NCBI RefSeq assembly: GCF_001578185.1
Contig: NZ_CP011008.1
Location: 2,508,001-2,572,000 of the forward strand
Reading direction: 5' to 3'
Source: Peribacillus simplex
GTDB lineage: Bacteria > Bacillota > Bacilli > Bacillales > DSM-1321
Length of the DNA: 64,000 nucleotides
The notes beneath the pieces are model-generated. The model saw only the letters and a list, made by a program, of their open reading frames with translations. It was not told where the DNA came from and searched no databases. This document shows, one piece after another, positions 45,423 through 55,528 of this stretch. How positions within the stretch are numbered: position 1 is the first letter of the stretch; the number at the start of each line of letters is the position of its first letter. Both the position numbers and the translations under genes were made by a program.

Positions 45423-45444
45423 ACCAAAAAAGGAGGAATTTTAG

Positions 45445-46479
45445 ATGAGTAGAAAAATCAGTATGTCACAAGCGATAAATGAAGCAATGGCCATTGCAAT
45501 GAGAAAAGATGAAAATGTCATCCTTATGGGAGAGGATGTAGCGGGCGGTGCTGAAGTTGATCATCTGCAGGATGACGAAGCATGGGGTGGCGTTTTAGGT
45601 GTCACAAAGGGATTGGTTCAAGAGTTTGGCCGGGACAGGATCCTCGATACACCCATTGCAGAAGCAGGTTATATGGGAGCGGCAATGGCAGCCGCTTCAA
45701 CAGGTTTACGACCGATTGCCGAGTTAATGTTCAACGATTTCATTGGCAGCTGTTTAGATGAAGTATTGAATCAAGGTGCTAAGTTCCGTTATATGTTTGG
45801 GGGGAAAGCACAAGTTCCTGTGACGATCCGTACGATGCATGGTGCAGGATTCAGGGCTGCAGCTCAGCATTCACAAAGCCTTTATGCCTTGTTTACAAGC
45901 ATTCCTGGATTAAAGGTGGTCGTTCCATCTTCCCCATATGATGCAAAAGGGCTCTTGCTATCAGCCATTGAAGATAATGATCCAGTCATATTTTTTGAAG
46001 ATAAAACGCTATATAACATGGTAGGGGAGGTCCCAGAAGGCTATTATACAATCCCGATCGGCAAAGCCGAAATTAAAAGGAATGGCTCGGATTTGACGGT
46101 CGTTGCCATCGGTAAACAAGTTCACACGGCAATGGAGGCTGCTGAAAAACTTGCAGCGAAAGGAATTGAAATTGAGATTGTAGATCCAAGGAGCTTGTCA
46201 CCGCTGGATGAAGAATCGATCCTCTCCTCTGTGGCAAAAACAAATCGTTTGATCGTGATGGATGAAGCGAATCCTAGATGCAGCATGGCAACGGATATTG
46301 CCGCATTGGTTGCGGATAAGGGATTTGACACGCTCGATGCGCCAATAAAAAAGATTACAGCTCCACATACACCTGTACCTTTTTCTCCTCCGCTAGAAGA
46401 TATTTACCTTCCAACATCGGAAAAAGTGATACAGGTCGTTTCGGAGTTATTGGGGGAGCCATCCATTCTGGGGGTGTAA
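45445..46479 (+). CDS. acoB: Acetoin dehydrogenase E1 beta subunit
   Basis: A 344-aa partner of AcoA. Landmarks are ISMSQAINEAMAIAMRKDEN, GEDVAGGAEVDHLQDDEAWG, DTPIAEAGYMGAAMAAASTG, RTMHGAGFRAAAQHSQSLY and the C-terminal transketolase domain with VDPRSLSPLDEE. AAAGGAGGAATTTTAG precedes the ATG, 22 bases after the acoA stop. Confidence 0.94.
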   Translation: MSRKISMSQAINEAMAIAMRKDENVILMGEDVAGGAEVDHLQDDEAWGGVLGVTKGLVQEFGRDRILDTPIAEAGYMGAAMAAASTGLRPIAELMFNDFIGSCLDEVLNQGAKFRYMFGGKAQVPVTIRTMHGAGFRAAAQHSQSLYALFTSIPGLKVVVPSSPYDAKGLLLSAIEDNDPVIFFEDKTLYNMVGEVPEGYYTIPIGKAEIKRNGSDLTVVAIGKQVHTAMEAAEKLAAKGIEIEIVDPRSLSPLDEESILSSVAKTNRLIVMDEANPRCSMATDIAALVADKGFDTLDAPIKKITAPHTPVPFSPPLEDIYLPTSEKVIQVVSELLGEPSILGV

Positions 46480-46566
46480 TTCAATAGTATGATGCTCCAG
46501 CTTTTTAAGCCGGAGCAAGCAAACCAATAATGGACACAGAAACCAATCTGAAGGGAGAAAAAAGAT

Positions 46567-47787
46567 ATGGCGGTCGAAGTGGTAATGCCAAAATTGGGCA
46601 TGGCAATGAAAGAAGGCACTGTTTCGTTATGGAGTAAGGAGGTTGGGGATTCGGTCGAAAAAGGTGAAGCAATAGCCAGCATCAATTCGGAGAAAATAGA
46701 AATGGATATCGAATCTCCAACGGAAGGTACCATTCTGAACATAGCTGTTCAAGAAGGACAAGGTGTACCCCCAGGAACCGTTATCTGTCACATTGGCAAT
46801 CCGAACGAAAAAATTATGATCAAAGAACCTGTTGCTGAAAAAATCGATTTGGAAATTGATGAACAAGAAAAGCCGAAAACCAAAGAGTCACCCATTTTGC
46901 CACAGGGGGACCGATTATTGATCACCCCAATTGCACGAAAAATGGCACAGGCAGCCAATCTTGATATTGAGAAGATCCAAGGTACAGGACCAGGCGGAAG
47001 AATCACTAAAGATGATGTACAGAAAGAAATGGAGAAAAGGGATTCCAAGTCAGTAAATAAAGAAGAAAGAATAGTGGACCCCCAACATCCTTTAGAAAGT
47101 CCACAGCAAATTCCAGTGTCAGGAATGAGGAAAATCATTGCCAAGCGTATGAAGGAGAGCTTGCAAAACAGTGCCCAATTAACTCTCACGATGAAGGTTG
47201 ATGTCACCGATTTAGTCATACTGCAAAAACAAGCCAATGAAATCCTACAAAGACATGAATCAACTAAACTGACGATAACGGACTTTGTTGCCAAAACTGT
47301 CGTACTTGCACTAAAAGAGCATCCTAAAATGAATAGTGCTTATATTGAAGATAATATCCATTTGTATGAGCATATACATCTTGGATTAGCAGTGGCCTTG
47401 GAGAAGGGGCTTGTTGTTCCGGTCATAAGAAACGCCGAAAGTTGTACCATAAGACATTTATCGAAAAAGGGTAAGGAACTGGCTAGGCGTGCACGTGACG
47501 GTCAATTGCCTAGTAAAGACATGCAAGGGTCAACTTTTACCATCAGTAACCTGGGGGCATACGGAGTTGAGCACTTTACACCGATTCTGAATACACCTGA
47601 AACAGGGATACTTGGGATTGGATCTGCTTACGATACCCCGCTTTATATTGGCGATGAATTGGAAAGAAGAACAATCTTACCACTCAGTTTAACTTTTGAT
47701 CACCGAGTACTTGACGGAGCACCTGCTTCTGCCTTTTTACAAACACTAAAAAGGTATTTAGAAGAGCCGATCACCGTGATTTTATAG
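46567..47787 (+). CDS. acoC: Acetoin dehydrogenase E2 (dihydrolipoamide acetyltransferase)
   Basis: A 406-aa protein: lipoyl domain (1-80) with the lipoyl lysine K43 in NSEKIEMDIE, linker, peripheral subunit-binding domain (ITPIARKMAQAANLDIEKIQ with GTGPGGRITKDDV, about 117-155) and catalytic acyltransferase domain ending in LTFDHRVLDGAPASAF with the active-site His and Asp. Complete E2 architecture with one lipoyl domain. AAGGGAG precedes the ATG. Confidence 0.94.
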   Translation: MAVEVVMPKLGMAMKEGTVSLWSKEVGDSVEKGEAIASINSEKIEMDIESPTEGTILNIAVQEGQGVPPGTVICHIGNPNEKIMIKEPVAEKIDLEIDEQEKPKTKESPILPQGDRLLITPIARKMAQAANLDIEKIQGTGPGGRITKDDVQKEMEKRDSKSVNKEERIVDPQHPLESPQQIPVSGMRKIIAKRMKESLQNSAQLTLTMKVDVTDLVILQKQANEILQRHESTKLTITDFVAKTVVLALKEHPKMNSAYIEDNIHLYEHIHLGLAVALEKGLVVPVIRNAESCTIRHLSKKGKELARRARDGQLPSKDMQGSTFTISNLGAYGVEHFTPILNTPETGILGIGSAYDTPLYIGDELERRTILPLSLTFDHRVLDGAPASAFLQTLKRYLEEPITVIL

Positions 47788-47804
47788 AAAGGTAGGGAAA
47801 GCAC

Positions 47805-49187
47805 TTGAATCGTATAGCCATTATAGGCGGAGGTCCTGCTGGGTATGTAGCGGCAATCACTGCTGCCCAGCAGGATAAGGAGGTCATATTGGTAGTCGAT
47901 GGTCCATTAGGTGGAACCTGTTTAAACGAAGGGTGCATGCCAACGAAGTCACTATTGGAAAGTGCCGATACGTATGAATTGGTGAAAAATGCTGGCCAAA
48001 TGGGAATTCGGCTCTCCCCCAATTCCATTGAAGTCGATTGGGAAACCGTTCAGGAACGTAAAAAAGATGTCGTAACTAAACTGTTGAATGGCATTCAATA
48101 TTTAATGAAAAAGAATAAAATAAAAGTCATTCAGGGAAGAGCGTCAATCCTTTCGAGCCATCGTCTGAGGATCGAGAACGGAAATAAGAATGAAGAGATT
48201 GAAGCTAGTAAGGTCATCATTTCAACTGGGTCTGAACCGATTCCATTACCTTTTGCGCCGTTTGATGGAGAATGGATCATCCACAGTGGTCAAGCCATGT
48301 CACTTCCTGCTATTCCAGCTTCGTTACTAATTATCGGAGGCGGAGTCATCGGATGTGAATTTGCCAGTATTTATAGTAGGATGGGCACCAAGGTAACAGT
48401 TATCGAGATGGGGGAAAAGCTGCTTCCAGAGGAAGATGATGATATCTCGAGCATCTTGCATAAAGAATTGAAAAGCCAAGGCGTGACAGTCCATACCTCC
48501 ACATCTGTAAAAAATATCAATTCAACTAGTAAGACGGTGTTTTTGGAGAAAAGCAATGGGGAATTGGAAGATTTTCATGCTGATTACGTACTCGTATCAA
48601 TAGGGAGAAAACCAAGAGTGCACGGGATGAACCTAGAGGGAAACGGTATTGATTTTTCCCGAATTGGCATCTCGGTGAATGATCGAATGCAAACAAGCAA
48701 TCCCTCAATTTATGCCTGTGGTGATGTGATCGGGGGTATACAACTTGCCCATGTTGCTTTTCATGAAGGGCGGGTGGCGGCTCTGAATGCCTGTGGTCAA
48801 TTTACACAAGTTAATTACCGGGCAATCCCTCGCTGCATTTACACCTCCCCGGAGATTGCCAGTGTAGGCTTGACGGAAAGAGAAGCGCGTAAAAAATATG
48901 GAGGGATTAATGTTGGGGAGTTTGCTTTTTCAGCAAATGGGAAAGCCGCCATTTCCAATAAACCGGCAGGAAAGGTCAAAGTCCTTGTAAACCCTCAATA
49001 TAATGAGATTTTAGGCTTTTCCATCGTTGGTCAACATGCAACGGAATTGATCGGTCAAGGAACAATCATGCTGCATGCGGAAATAACGGCAGAAATGATG
49101 GAAGATTTAGTGGCGGCGCATCCAACCTTGTCGGAATCCATCCATGAAGCTCTTTTAAATGTTGTAGGTCAAGCAGTACATTCTTAA
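47805..49187 (+). CDS. acoL: Dihydrolipoyl dehydrogenase of the acetoin complex (E3)
   Basis: A 460-aa FAD disulfide oxidoreductase with GGGPAGYVAAITAAQQ (FAD), redox C39/C44 in GGTCLNEGCMP, GGGVIGCEFASIYSRMGTKV (NAD), ACGDVIGGIQLAHVA and HPTLSESIHEA at the dimer interface. TTG start 18 bases after acoC with AAAGGTAGGGAAAG upstream. It is divergent from LpdA of the glycine operon, consistent with separate service to the acetoin complex. Confidence 0.93.
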   Translation: MNRIAIIGGGPAGYVAAITAAQQDKEVILVVDGPLGGTCLNEGCMPTKSLLESADTYELVKNAGQMGIRLSPNSIEVDWETVQERKKDVVTKLLNGIQYLMKKNKIKVIQGRASILSSHRLRIENGNKNEEIEASKVIISTGSEPIPLPFAPFDGEWIIHSGQAMSLPAIPASLLIIGGGVIGCEFASIYSRMGTKVTVIEMGEKLLPEEDDDISSILHKELKSQGVTVHTSTSVKNINSTSKTVFLEKSNGELEDFHADYVLVSIGRKPRVHGMNLEGNGIDFSRIGISVNDRMQTSNPSIYACGDVIGGIQLAHVAFHEGRVAALNACGQFTQVNYRAIPRCIYTSPEIASVGLTEREARKKYGGINVGEFAFSANGKAAISNKPAGKVKVLVNPQYNEILGFSIVGQHATELIGQGTIMLHAEITAEMMEDLVAAHPTLSESIHEALLNVVGQAVHS

Positions 49188-49218
49188 AACTATTCATGTA
49201 ACATAAGGGGGATTTTGT

Positions 49219-49995
49219 ATGGCTAGCGGTCATCGAACGGCGGTAGTCACTGGTGCAGGACGTGGTATCGGACGTGCCATTGCTTTAAGATTAGCTCAAG
49301 ATGGATTGAATGTGGTGATTAACGACGTCAATCTGGAAACGGCAAAATCGGTCGTAAATGAGATTAGGGAACTTGGACGTGAAAGCTTTGCCATTAAAGC
49401 AGATGTAAGCAATAGACGGGAAGTATTCGAAATGGTTGATCAAGTGGTGGAACGTTTTGGACAACTGGATGTAATGGTTTCAAATGCAGGAATAGCTCAA
49501 ATAAAGCCGTTATTGGAAGTAACTCAAGCAGACCTTGAACAGATTTTCAAGATAAATGTCAATGGTGTCCTTTATTGCCTGCAAGCCGCTGCTGAACAAA
49601 TGAAAAAGCAAGAAGGCGGGAAAATTATTAGTGCTGCCAGCATTGCCAGTTTTAAAGGCTTTAGCTTGCTTGGTACATACTCAGCCACAAAATTTGCCGT
49701 GAGAGGCCTTACACAAGCGGCAGCACAGGAATTGGCCCAGTTTGGCATCACGGTGAATGCATACTGTCCAGGAATTGTCGGGACGCAAATGTGGGATTTA
49801 ATCGATGAAAAAATGGGGCATTATATGAATCTTGAAAAAGGGGAAACATTCAAAAAGTTTACTGATTCCATAGCCTTAGGACGCTCCGAAACCCCAGAAG
49901 ATGTTGCCAAGTTCGTATCATATCTTGCTTCACCTGATTCTGATTATATGACAGGTCAATCCATCATGATTGATGGGGGTGTCCTTTTTTCATAA
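49219..49995 (+). CDS. Short-chain dehydrogenase, acetoin/diacetyl reductase or butanediol dehydrogenase (BudC-like)
   Basis: A 258-aa classical SDR. It has [16 protein letters not shown] (NAD(P)), the SNAGIA strand, active-site serine in ISAASIAS, the YSATKFA catalytic Tyr-Lys, and [19 protein letters not shown], which closely resembles meso-2,3-butanediol dehydrogenase/acetoin reductase. It is the last gene of the aco operon, 31 bases after acoL, with a terminator after it. In this context it probably oxidises 2,3-butanediol to acetoin for cleavage. The direction of reaction and stereospecificity are inference. Confidence 0.85.
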   Translation: MASGHRTAVVTGAGRGIGRAIALRLAQDGLNVVINDVNLETAKSVVNEIRELGRESFAIKADVSNRREVFEMVDQVVERFGQLDVMVSNAGIAQIKPLLEVTQADLEQIFKINVNGVLYCLQAAAEQMKKQEGGKIISAASIASFKGFSLLGTYSATKFAVRGLTQAAAQELAQFGITVNAYCPGIVGTQMWDLIDEKMGHYMNLEKGETFKKFTDSIALGRSETPEDVAKFVSYLASPDSDYMTGQSIMIDGGVLFS

Positions 49996-50020
49996 GCTAG
50001 CAAATATAAGGATCGATAGA

Positions 50021-50055
50021 GAAGCTTCATGTGAATAATCACATGAAGCTTTTTT
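50021..50055 (+). terminator. Terminator of the aco operon
   Basis: GAAGCTTCATGTGA (50021-50034) pairs with TCACATGAAGCTT (50039-50051), followed by TTTT. The stem is at least 13 bp. Confidence 0.93.
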
Positions 50056-50074
50056 AGTAAACTCAATCAATATA

Positions 50075-50103
50075 TTGTAAGCGGATACATAATCTACTAT
50101 AAT
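50075..50103 (+). promoter_or_regulatory. Sigma-A promoter of acoR
   Basis: TTGTAA (50075-50080), 17 bases, TATAAT (50098-50103). It lies 115 bases before the acoR ATG. Confidence 0.75.
50076..50089 (+). promoter_or_regulatory. cre site overlapping the acoR promoter
   Basis: TGTAAGCGGATACA, with the preceding T, fits WTGNAANCGNWWNCA exactly. It covers the -35 box and part of the spacer, so CcpA would exclude RNA polymerase and repress the activator gene in glucose. Confidence 0.75.
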
Positions 50104-50217
50104 TAAATGGACCTCGATTAACATCCTTATTTATAACTCCATGGTATTTTTCCGCTAGATTTACTAAGTGTATTTTCATTTTTGAAGGTTCAAACCAAAT
50201 GATTAGAGGAGGATTAT

Positions 50218-52104
50218 ATGCTGTCCACTAGTTGTTATCTACGTACATGGGAACGCTTTATCAGTGAAGGTGTTCTAGATTCAAATCGTCTGAACAAGCG
50301 AATAATGGAATCTTGGCATCGTTGCAAAAAAGATCAAGTCAACCCGTACCTTAATAAAGGCAAGCACATATTGACAAGTGAATTATTGGACATTCAAAAG
50401 GAAAAAAACTCATTCCTATTAGAATTGGCATCACCCCAATTATCAAGGATGAATCAATCTATAAAAGAATCGGGAATGATGGCTTTATTAGTCGATCCCG
50501 ATGGATATGTCCTATCACTTTCCGGAAACGAGAAAATCCTCAATGAGGCAGGCAAAATAAATTTTGTGGAGGGTGTACGCTGGACGGAGGGTGAGGTCGG
50601 AACGAACGCAATTGGAACAGCTTTGAAAACGGGTGAAGCCGTCATGATCCAAGGTACTGAACACTATTCCATTGCTTCACATAAATGGAGTTGCTCTGCT
50701 ATGCCCATTTTAAATGAAGACGGGAAGATATTAGGCGTTTTGGATATATCGTGTCCAGTAGAATATTCCCATCCTTCCATGCTGGGGATGGTAGCCAATT
50801 TAGCGTATACGATCGAACAGGAAATGGGAGTGCGTTCCTATAAAAAGGAGCTGGAACTGATCCAGCACTCAATAGAACTTGCAGAAACCTATCCAGATCG
50901 TTTCTTTATCGTTTGTAATCATAAAGAAATGATCATATCCGCCAGCAAACTGGTTCGCAAAAAAATCCCTCAATCCATTGGCATGGCATTGGCCGATCTA
51001 TTAAATCATGGCTATCGAATCGTTAAGGAAAACTTGCTTCTATCTAAAGAAGATAATAGGATTTCCGGTAAGTATTTACTCTTATCTGAAAATCATGGTC
51101 ATAAAACCAATAGGCTTTTTCCTGCTTCAATGCCATCTGAAGTGTTTGACTTCAAGGGAGAAAGCGGGATTAGCGAATCCTTTCAAAACACATTGCAGAA
51201 AATGAAGCTTGTTGCACCGACAGAAGCTAATGTGTGCATATTTGGTGAAACTGGGGTCGGAAAAGAGCTTATTGCCATGGCTATCCATGAAAATGGCTCT
51301 CGAAAAAATGGACCGTTCATCACTATAAATTGCGGTGCCATCCCTAAAGATTTAATGGAGAGTGAACTATTCGGTTATGTTGATGGTGCATTTACAGGGG
51401 CTAAACGGCAAGGGCACAAAGGGAAGTTCGAGCAGGCGAATGGAGGGACCATTTTTCTTGATGAAATTGGTGAAATCCCACTAGCTATGCAAGTTGCCTT
51501 ACTGCGTTTACTTCAGGAAAGAAAAATCGTTCCGATCGGTGGTACCAAAAGCATTTCATTGGATATTCGCATTATCACTGCAACACACCGTAATCTTGAA
51601 GAGCTTGTCAATGATGGGTCCTTTCGTCAAGATTTATATTATCGATTGAACGTTTACCCCATTCATGTACCCTCCTTAAGGGAAAGAATCGAAGACATTT
51701 CTTATCTAGTCAACTACTTGTGTTTAAAGAATGATTGGAATATTCCATTAACGGAAGAGTTAATGAAGCGATTAAAGGATTACAATTGGCCAGGCAATAT
51801 AAGGGAGCTACAGAATGTACTCCAGCGATTGACCATCTTACTCGCGGAAGGACCTCTGGATTATATTCAAGTGTTGAATTCCATGCATTCACTGCCCAGT
51901 GCCCGGCATGATGATATCCCTTCATTGAAGGAAGGCGGTAAAAAATGCATCAAGGGGAATGAACTGACGATCCGTGAAAAAATCCAACGGGATCTAATGT
52001 TAGAGGCATTACAAAGATCAAGAGGAAATGTCACCGCTGCAGCAAAGTTTATGGATATACCAAGAAGTACATTTTACAAGCGGCTCCATAAGTATGGTTT
52101 ATAG
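50218..52104 (+). CDS. acoR: Sigma-54-dependent activator of acetoin catabolism
   Basis: A 628-aa bacterial enhancer-binding protein. An N-terminal GAF-type sensor (about 60-200) is followed by an AAA+ domain with the Walker A GETGVGKE (about residue 343), GAFTGAKRQG (sigma-54 contact loop, about 389), and Walker B GGTIFLDEIGE. The Fis-type HTH (ALQRSRGNVTAAAKFMDIPR) is at the C-terminus. The sensor probably binds acetoin or a relative. AGAGGAGG precedes the ATG. It lies directly downstream of acoABCL and would act on the sigma-54 promoter at 44372. Confidence 0.93.
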   Translation: MLSTSCYLRTWERFISEGVLDSNRLNKRIMESWHRCKKDQVNPYLNKGKHILTSELLDIQKEKNSFLLELASPQLSRMNQSIKESGMMALLVDPDGYVLSLSGNEKILNEAGKINFVEGVRWTEGEVGTNAIGTALKTGEAVMIQGTEHYSIASHKWSCSAMPILNEDGKILGVLDISCPVEYSHPSMLGMVANLAYTIEQEMGVRSYKKELELIQHSIELAETYPDRFFIVCNHKEMIISASKLVRKKIPQSIGMALADLLNHGYRIVKENLLLSKEDNRISGKYLLLSENHGHKTNRLFPASMPSEVFDFKGESGISESFQNTLQKMKLVAPTEANVCIFGETGVGKELIAMAIHENGSRKNGPFITINCGAIPKDLMESELFGYVDGAFTGAKRQGHKGKFEQANGGTIFLDEIGEIPLAMQVALLRLLQERKIVPIGGTKSISLDIRIITATHRNLEELVNDGSFRQDLYYRLNVYPIHVPSLRERIEDISYLVNYLCLKNDWNIPLTEELMKRLKDYNWPGNIRELQNVLQRLTILLAEGPLDYIQVLNSMHSLPSARHDDIPSLKEGGKKCIKGNELTIREKIQRDLMLEALQRSRGNVTAAAKFMDIPRSTFYKRLHKYGL

Positions 52105-52147
52105 ACAGGCCAATGTACATTATGTAAGAAAGGATTAAGGGAAATCC

Positions 52148-52312
52148 GTGAAAATTGAAAGTGGTCAATTAATGCCGTCGGTAAAGAAGAGGACAAACTT
52201 GAAAGTGGGACTGATAAAAAAAGTAATGGCCGTCAAAGAATTTTTAAAACAAATCGTCCAAGAAGCAACAATCTCGTTTGAATTCATCCAAAGCCGGATC
52301 AAATCCATTTGA
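52148..52312 (+). CDS. Possible 54-aa basic small protein downstream of acoR
   Basis: GTG at 52148 with AAGGGA upstream opens 54 codons ending TGA, and a strong terminator follows 24 bases later. The protein (KIESGQLMPSVKKRTNLKVG, then KKVMAVKEFLKQIVQEATIS and FEFIQSRIKSI) is basic with an amphipathic helix. The frame is unbroken and lies inside the acoR transcript. I do not recognise it, and it could be chance, but coding signals and position favour a real small gene. Confidence 0.5.
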   Translation: MKIESGQLMPSVKKRTNLKVGLIKKVMAVKEFLKQIVQEATISFEFIQSRIKSI

Positions 52313-52335
52313 ACATGAATTTCCCATATTTCAAA

Positions 52336-52377
52336 ATGGAACATGAGATCACAAGTGATTCCATGTTCCATTTTTTT
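52336..52377 (+). terminator. Terminator of the acoR transcript
   Basis: ATGGAACATG (52336-52345) pairs perfectly with CATGTTCCAT (52362-52371), followed by a run of T. Confidence 0.9.
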
Positions 52378-53279
52378 CTGATGTATATTGTTCTTAGGCT
52401 TCTAACGACATACAGCAACGTAATTGAAGTAATGAATGTGAAGGATCTACCAACAATCTCACTACCTTAATGTAAAACATAACATTTATATAGAGACTCC
52501 TAAAAAGCATTAAATGTCGTGCAAATTCACTTTAAAAGCTTCTCAGTAACTTTACTGGTCCATAAATAAAAGGGAATATATTAATTATGCCAATAACCTT
52601 GCTATTTACTTAAATAGGGAGGTCCTGGTTATGTAACTGAACTAGCTATGTATTAATCCGTTGTATGCAGGCTAATATCTAGGCAAGTAAAGACCAATTG
52701 TAATATATATTCACTCACTTAAAAATAAATGGTGCACAGTTTAAAATAGCTACCAATTATCATTTTACCAAGATAAATGTGCTAGAACTTATTAAGTTAA
52801 TGAATCAAGACTGTCATATTAATCTTACTATGCTCTTTAAGCTGCTGAACTTTATCCTAAATAAAAAAATGAAATTAATCGTAACGGAAATAAACGATAT
52901 AAATTCCATTTGAGTAAGTATGGAATTAAAGCTGTATGTAATCTTATTAATAACAGAACGGATTCGATATTTAATGGCTAATTCTTTTATTTTAACGACT
53001 GGAGGGAATCATGTGGCATAGACGACCCTATGATTATTTTTGGTAGGAAAGCGGTACATTGGAGAGATTCGTCGTAAAATTAAATTATATTTATATAATT
53101 TAATCGAAATGTAACCCCGGGATTTTTCTCATTTCTCCATTATATTTATATATTAATATAATAAAATGAGGAGAGGCAGGATGGTTATATAGGAAATGTA
53201 CCGTTTGCATAGAATATGTAGATATTGAATCGTATTTCTCGGCTTAAAAAAGGGTCTATGAAAGAAAAGGATAAGCAAA
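52378..53279. other. Intergenic region of 900 bases, AT-rich
   Basis: No intact gene is visible. Short frames near 52720-52980 look like decayed coding sequence but match nothing I know. An imperfect AT-rich dyad, TATATTTATATAATTTAAT-like, lies near 53085-53160. Confidence 0.4.
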
Positions 53280-53627
53280 ATGAAGGAAAAGATTGGTTGG
53301 ACACTAGCTATAGCTGCGCTTTTGATAGGTGGGGGAATAATTTATTATTTCATTAATTTATCACTATACGAAACTACAGAAGGTTTATATGAGGTCCCTG
53401 TACCTAAAAATGCTAAGCTTGTAATGGAAAATGAACACGGGAAAAATTATGAGTGGTCAAGGGCGTCGGAAGAAAACGGCATACCATATGGTTATGAATT
53501 AGCCCTTAAAGCGAATGGATGGAAAAAGGGAGAAAGAGAAGGCGCTTCCGTTTTTTACACAAAGGGTCAGCAGAAAATAGATGTAATTTCTACAACGAAG
53601 CATTTAGATATCCTGAGAGTGAATTGA
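53280..53627 (+). CDS. Membrane-anchored conserved hypothetical protein, 115 aa
   Basis: One N-terminal membrane helix (IGWTLAIAALLIGGGIIYYF) is followed by a small extracytoplasmic domain. Notable segments are YEVPVPKNAKLVMENEHGKN, ENGIPYGYELALKANGWKK and VFYTKGQQKIDVISTTKHLD. The pattern of a small beta-rich domain ending in hydrophobic strands resembles conserved hypothetical proteins of Bacillus, function unknown. No strong ribosome site is seen (AAAGGATAAGCAAA precedes the ATG). It stands alone. Confidence 0.75.
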   Translation: MKEKIGWTLAIAALLIGGGIIYYFINLSLYETTEGLYEVPVPKNAKLVMENEHGKNYEWSRASEENGIPYGYELALKANGWKKGEREGASVFYTKGQQKIDVISTTKHLDILRVN

Positions 53628-54187
<560 letters not shown>

Positions 54188-55200
54188 ATGAATTACGTTC
54201 AAGCTTCGGATGATTATCTCATGTACTTAGAAGTTGAGGGAAATTACTCCTCCTTGAACACATTAACTAGTTGCGAATTCGATTTGAAGCTCTACGGTGA
54301 GTTTTTAACTGCTAACAACTGATCATTGGACTTAGATGATCTCACATCGTCCAGTGTGCGGCGTTTTGTGCAAGGTCAGGTCATTAATCATGGTATTAAG
54401 CCAAGAACGCTACAACGCCGCATTTCGTGCTTAAAATCATTTAGTGAATATTGTTTAAAAGAAAATTACATGAAGTCTGACTTCACAGCAGTATTCAAGC
54501 ACCTCAAGCAGATAAGAAATTACCTAAATATATGACCTTACAGGAGCTTCACAAATTATTTACCTATTTAGAACATGATCCGCGACCGCAAGAATTAGGA
54601 AGGAATTAATGTTTAAACTACACACAACAACAGGAATGAGACGTCAGGAATTAGTGGATGTAATATTTAATATTGGAGCAAGTTAATTTAGAAAATCAAA
54701 CGATTTTAGTTCGAGGAAAAGGGAGAAAAGAACGCCTCCTCCCCCTTCATCCTATTGTCTTACCGTTATTTCAAGATAATCAAGAAACCCTTTTGGAGCA
54801 GCAAAAACATTACAATGAACCGATCTTTTCAAAAGGCTGTTTTCACATACTTTGTTCTATTTAGCAGGTAGTGAGTTGTGGTTGATTTCCCCTCCAGATG
54901 CTCCCGCAGGAGTCTAGCACTTCCGCTCCAATCAACCTTAAATAGTTTCGTTTTAAAAACAACAATCTTTACGAAAAGAGCCTTTCAAAAAAATAAGCCT
55001 TTAAATCTTCGTGGATTGCAAATTATTTAAGGAGATTCTAGAACGGACTGGCTTACCCGCTTACCGGTTTTCTCTTCATCATTTAAGGCGTACTTTTCTA
55101 GAAACATTCATTCTACACCATTCCCCGGTCTTGTTAAAGGCTCTGCTATATGCTTCTTGCGAAGAATAATCGTAATCAAAGGCAACGTCAATTATCTTCC
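54188..55200 (+). pseudogene. Decayed tyrosine recombinase / integrase (copy 1)
   Basis: ATG at 54188 opens MNYVQASDDYLMYLEVEGNY. A stop follows at TANN*SLDLDD, then VRRFVQGQVINHGIKPRTLQ with RRISCLKSFSEYCL forms the SAM-like core-binding domain. The catalytic part survives as TGMRRQELVDV, ENQTILVRGKGRKERLLPLH and a damaged LRGLQ...LPAYRFSSSFKAYF and RRTFLETF block near 55005-55110. There are several stops and frameshifts. The nearest intact relatives are XerC/XerD-type recombinases. Confidence 0.8.
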
Positions 55201-55497
55201 TGTTATTTGCTAATCTTCCGTGGAAACAATCTTCAAAGTAGAATATAGCGCCTAATACTTATAGAGGTATCAATTTCTTTCTTTTGATATTTCTTGTGAT
55301 ATATAAAATTAAACATACACTACACTGCCAGGATAGTTGCGTTGCATTAAGAAAAAGCTATTTCCCCCTTAGATTCCATAAGCAAAGGCTGTTTTTTTTA
55401 CGAGTTTCTTCTATGCTACTCACTATTATGTAAAGAAATTCGTGAAAATTGTTTACATAATACGGACTTTAAAAATAGGGAATTTTATAAAAAGTAA

Positions 55498-55528
55498 CCC
55501 GTTCGTAAAAGTGTATTTTTACGAACGG
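55498..55528 (-). terminator. Terminator of the VanW operon
   Basis: CCCGTTCGTAAAA (55498-55510) pairs with TTTTTACGAACGG (55516-55528). On the minus strand it is followed by GTTACTTTTTAT. Confidence 0.85.

Noticed and set aside
46788..47294. 168-codon minus-strand frame
   Set aside because: Antisense shadow of acoC with no start signals.
55498..55528. Dyad at the end of the recombinase remnant as an attachment site
   Set aside because: The hairpin with a downstream T run on the minus strand is a terminator for the VanW operon; no matching direct repeat was found at copy 2.
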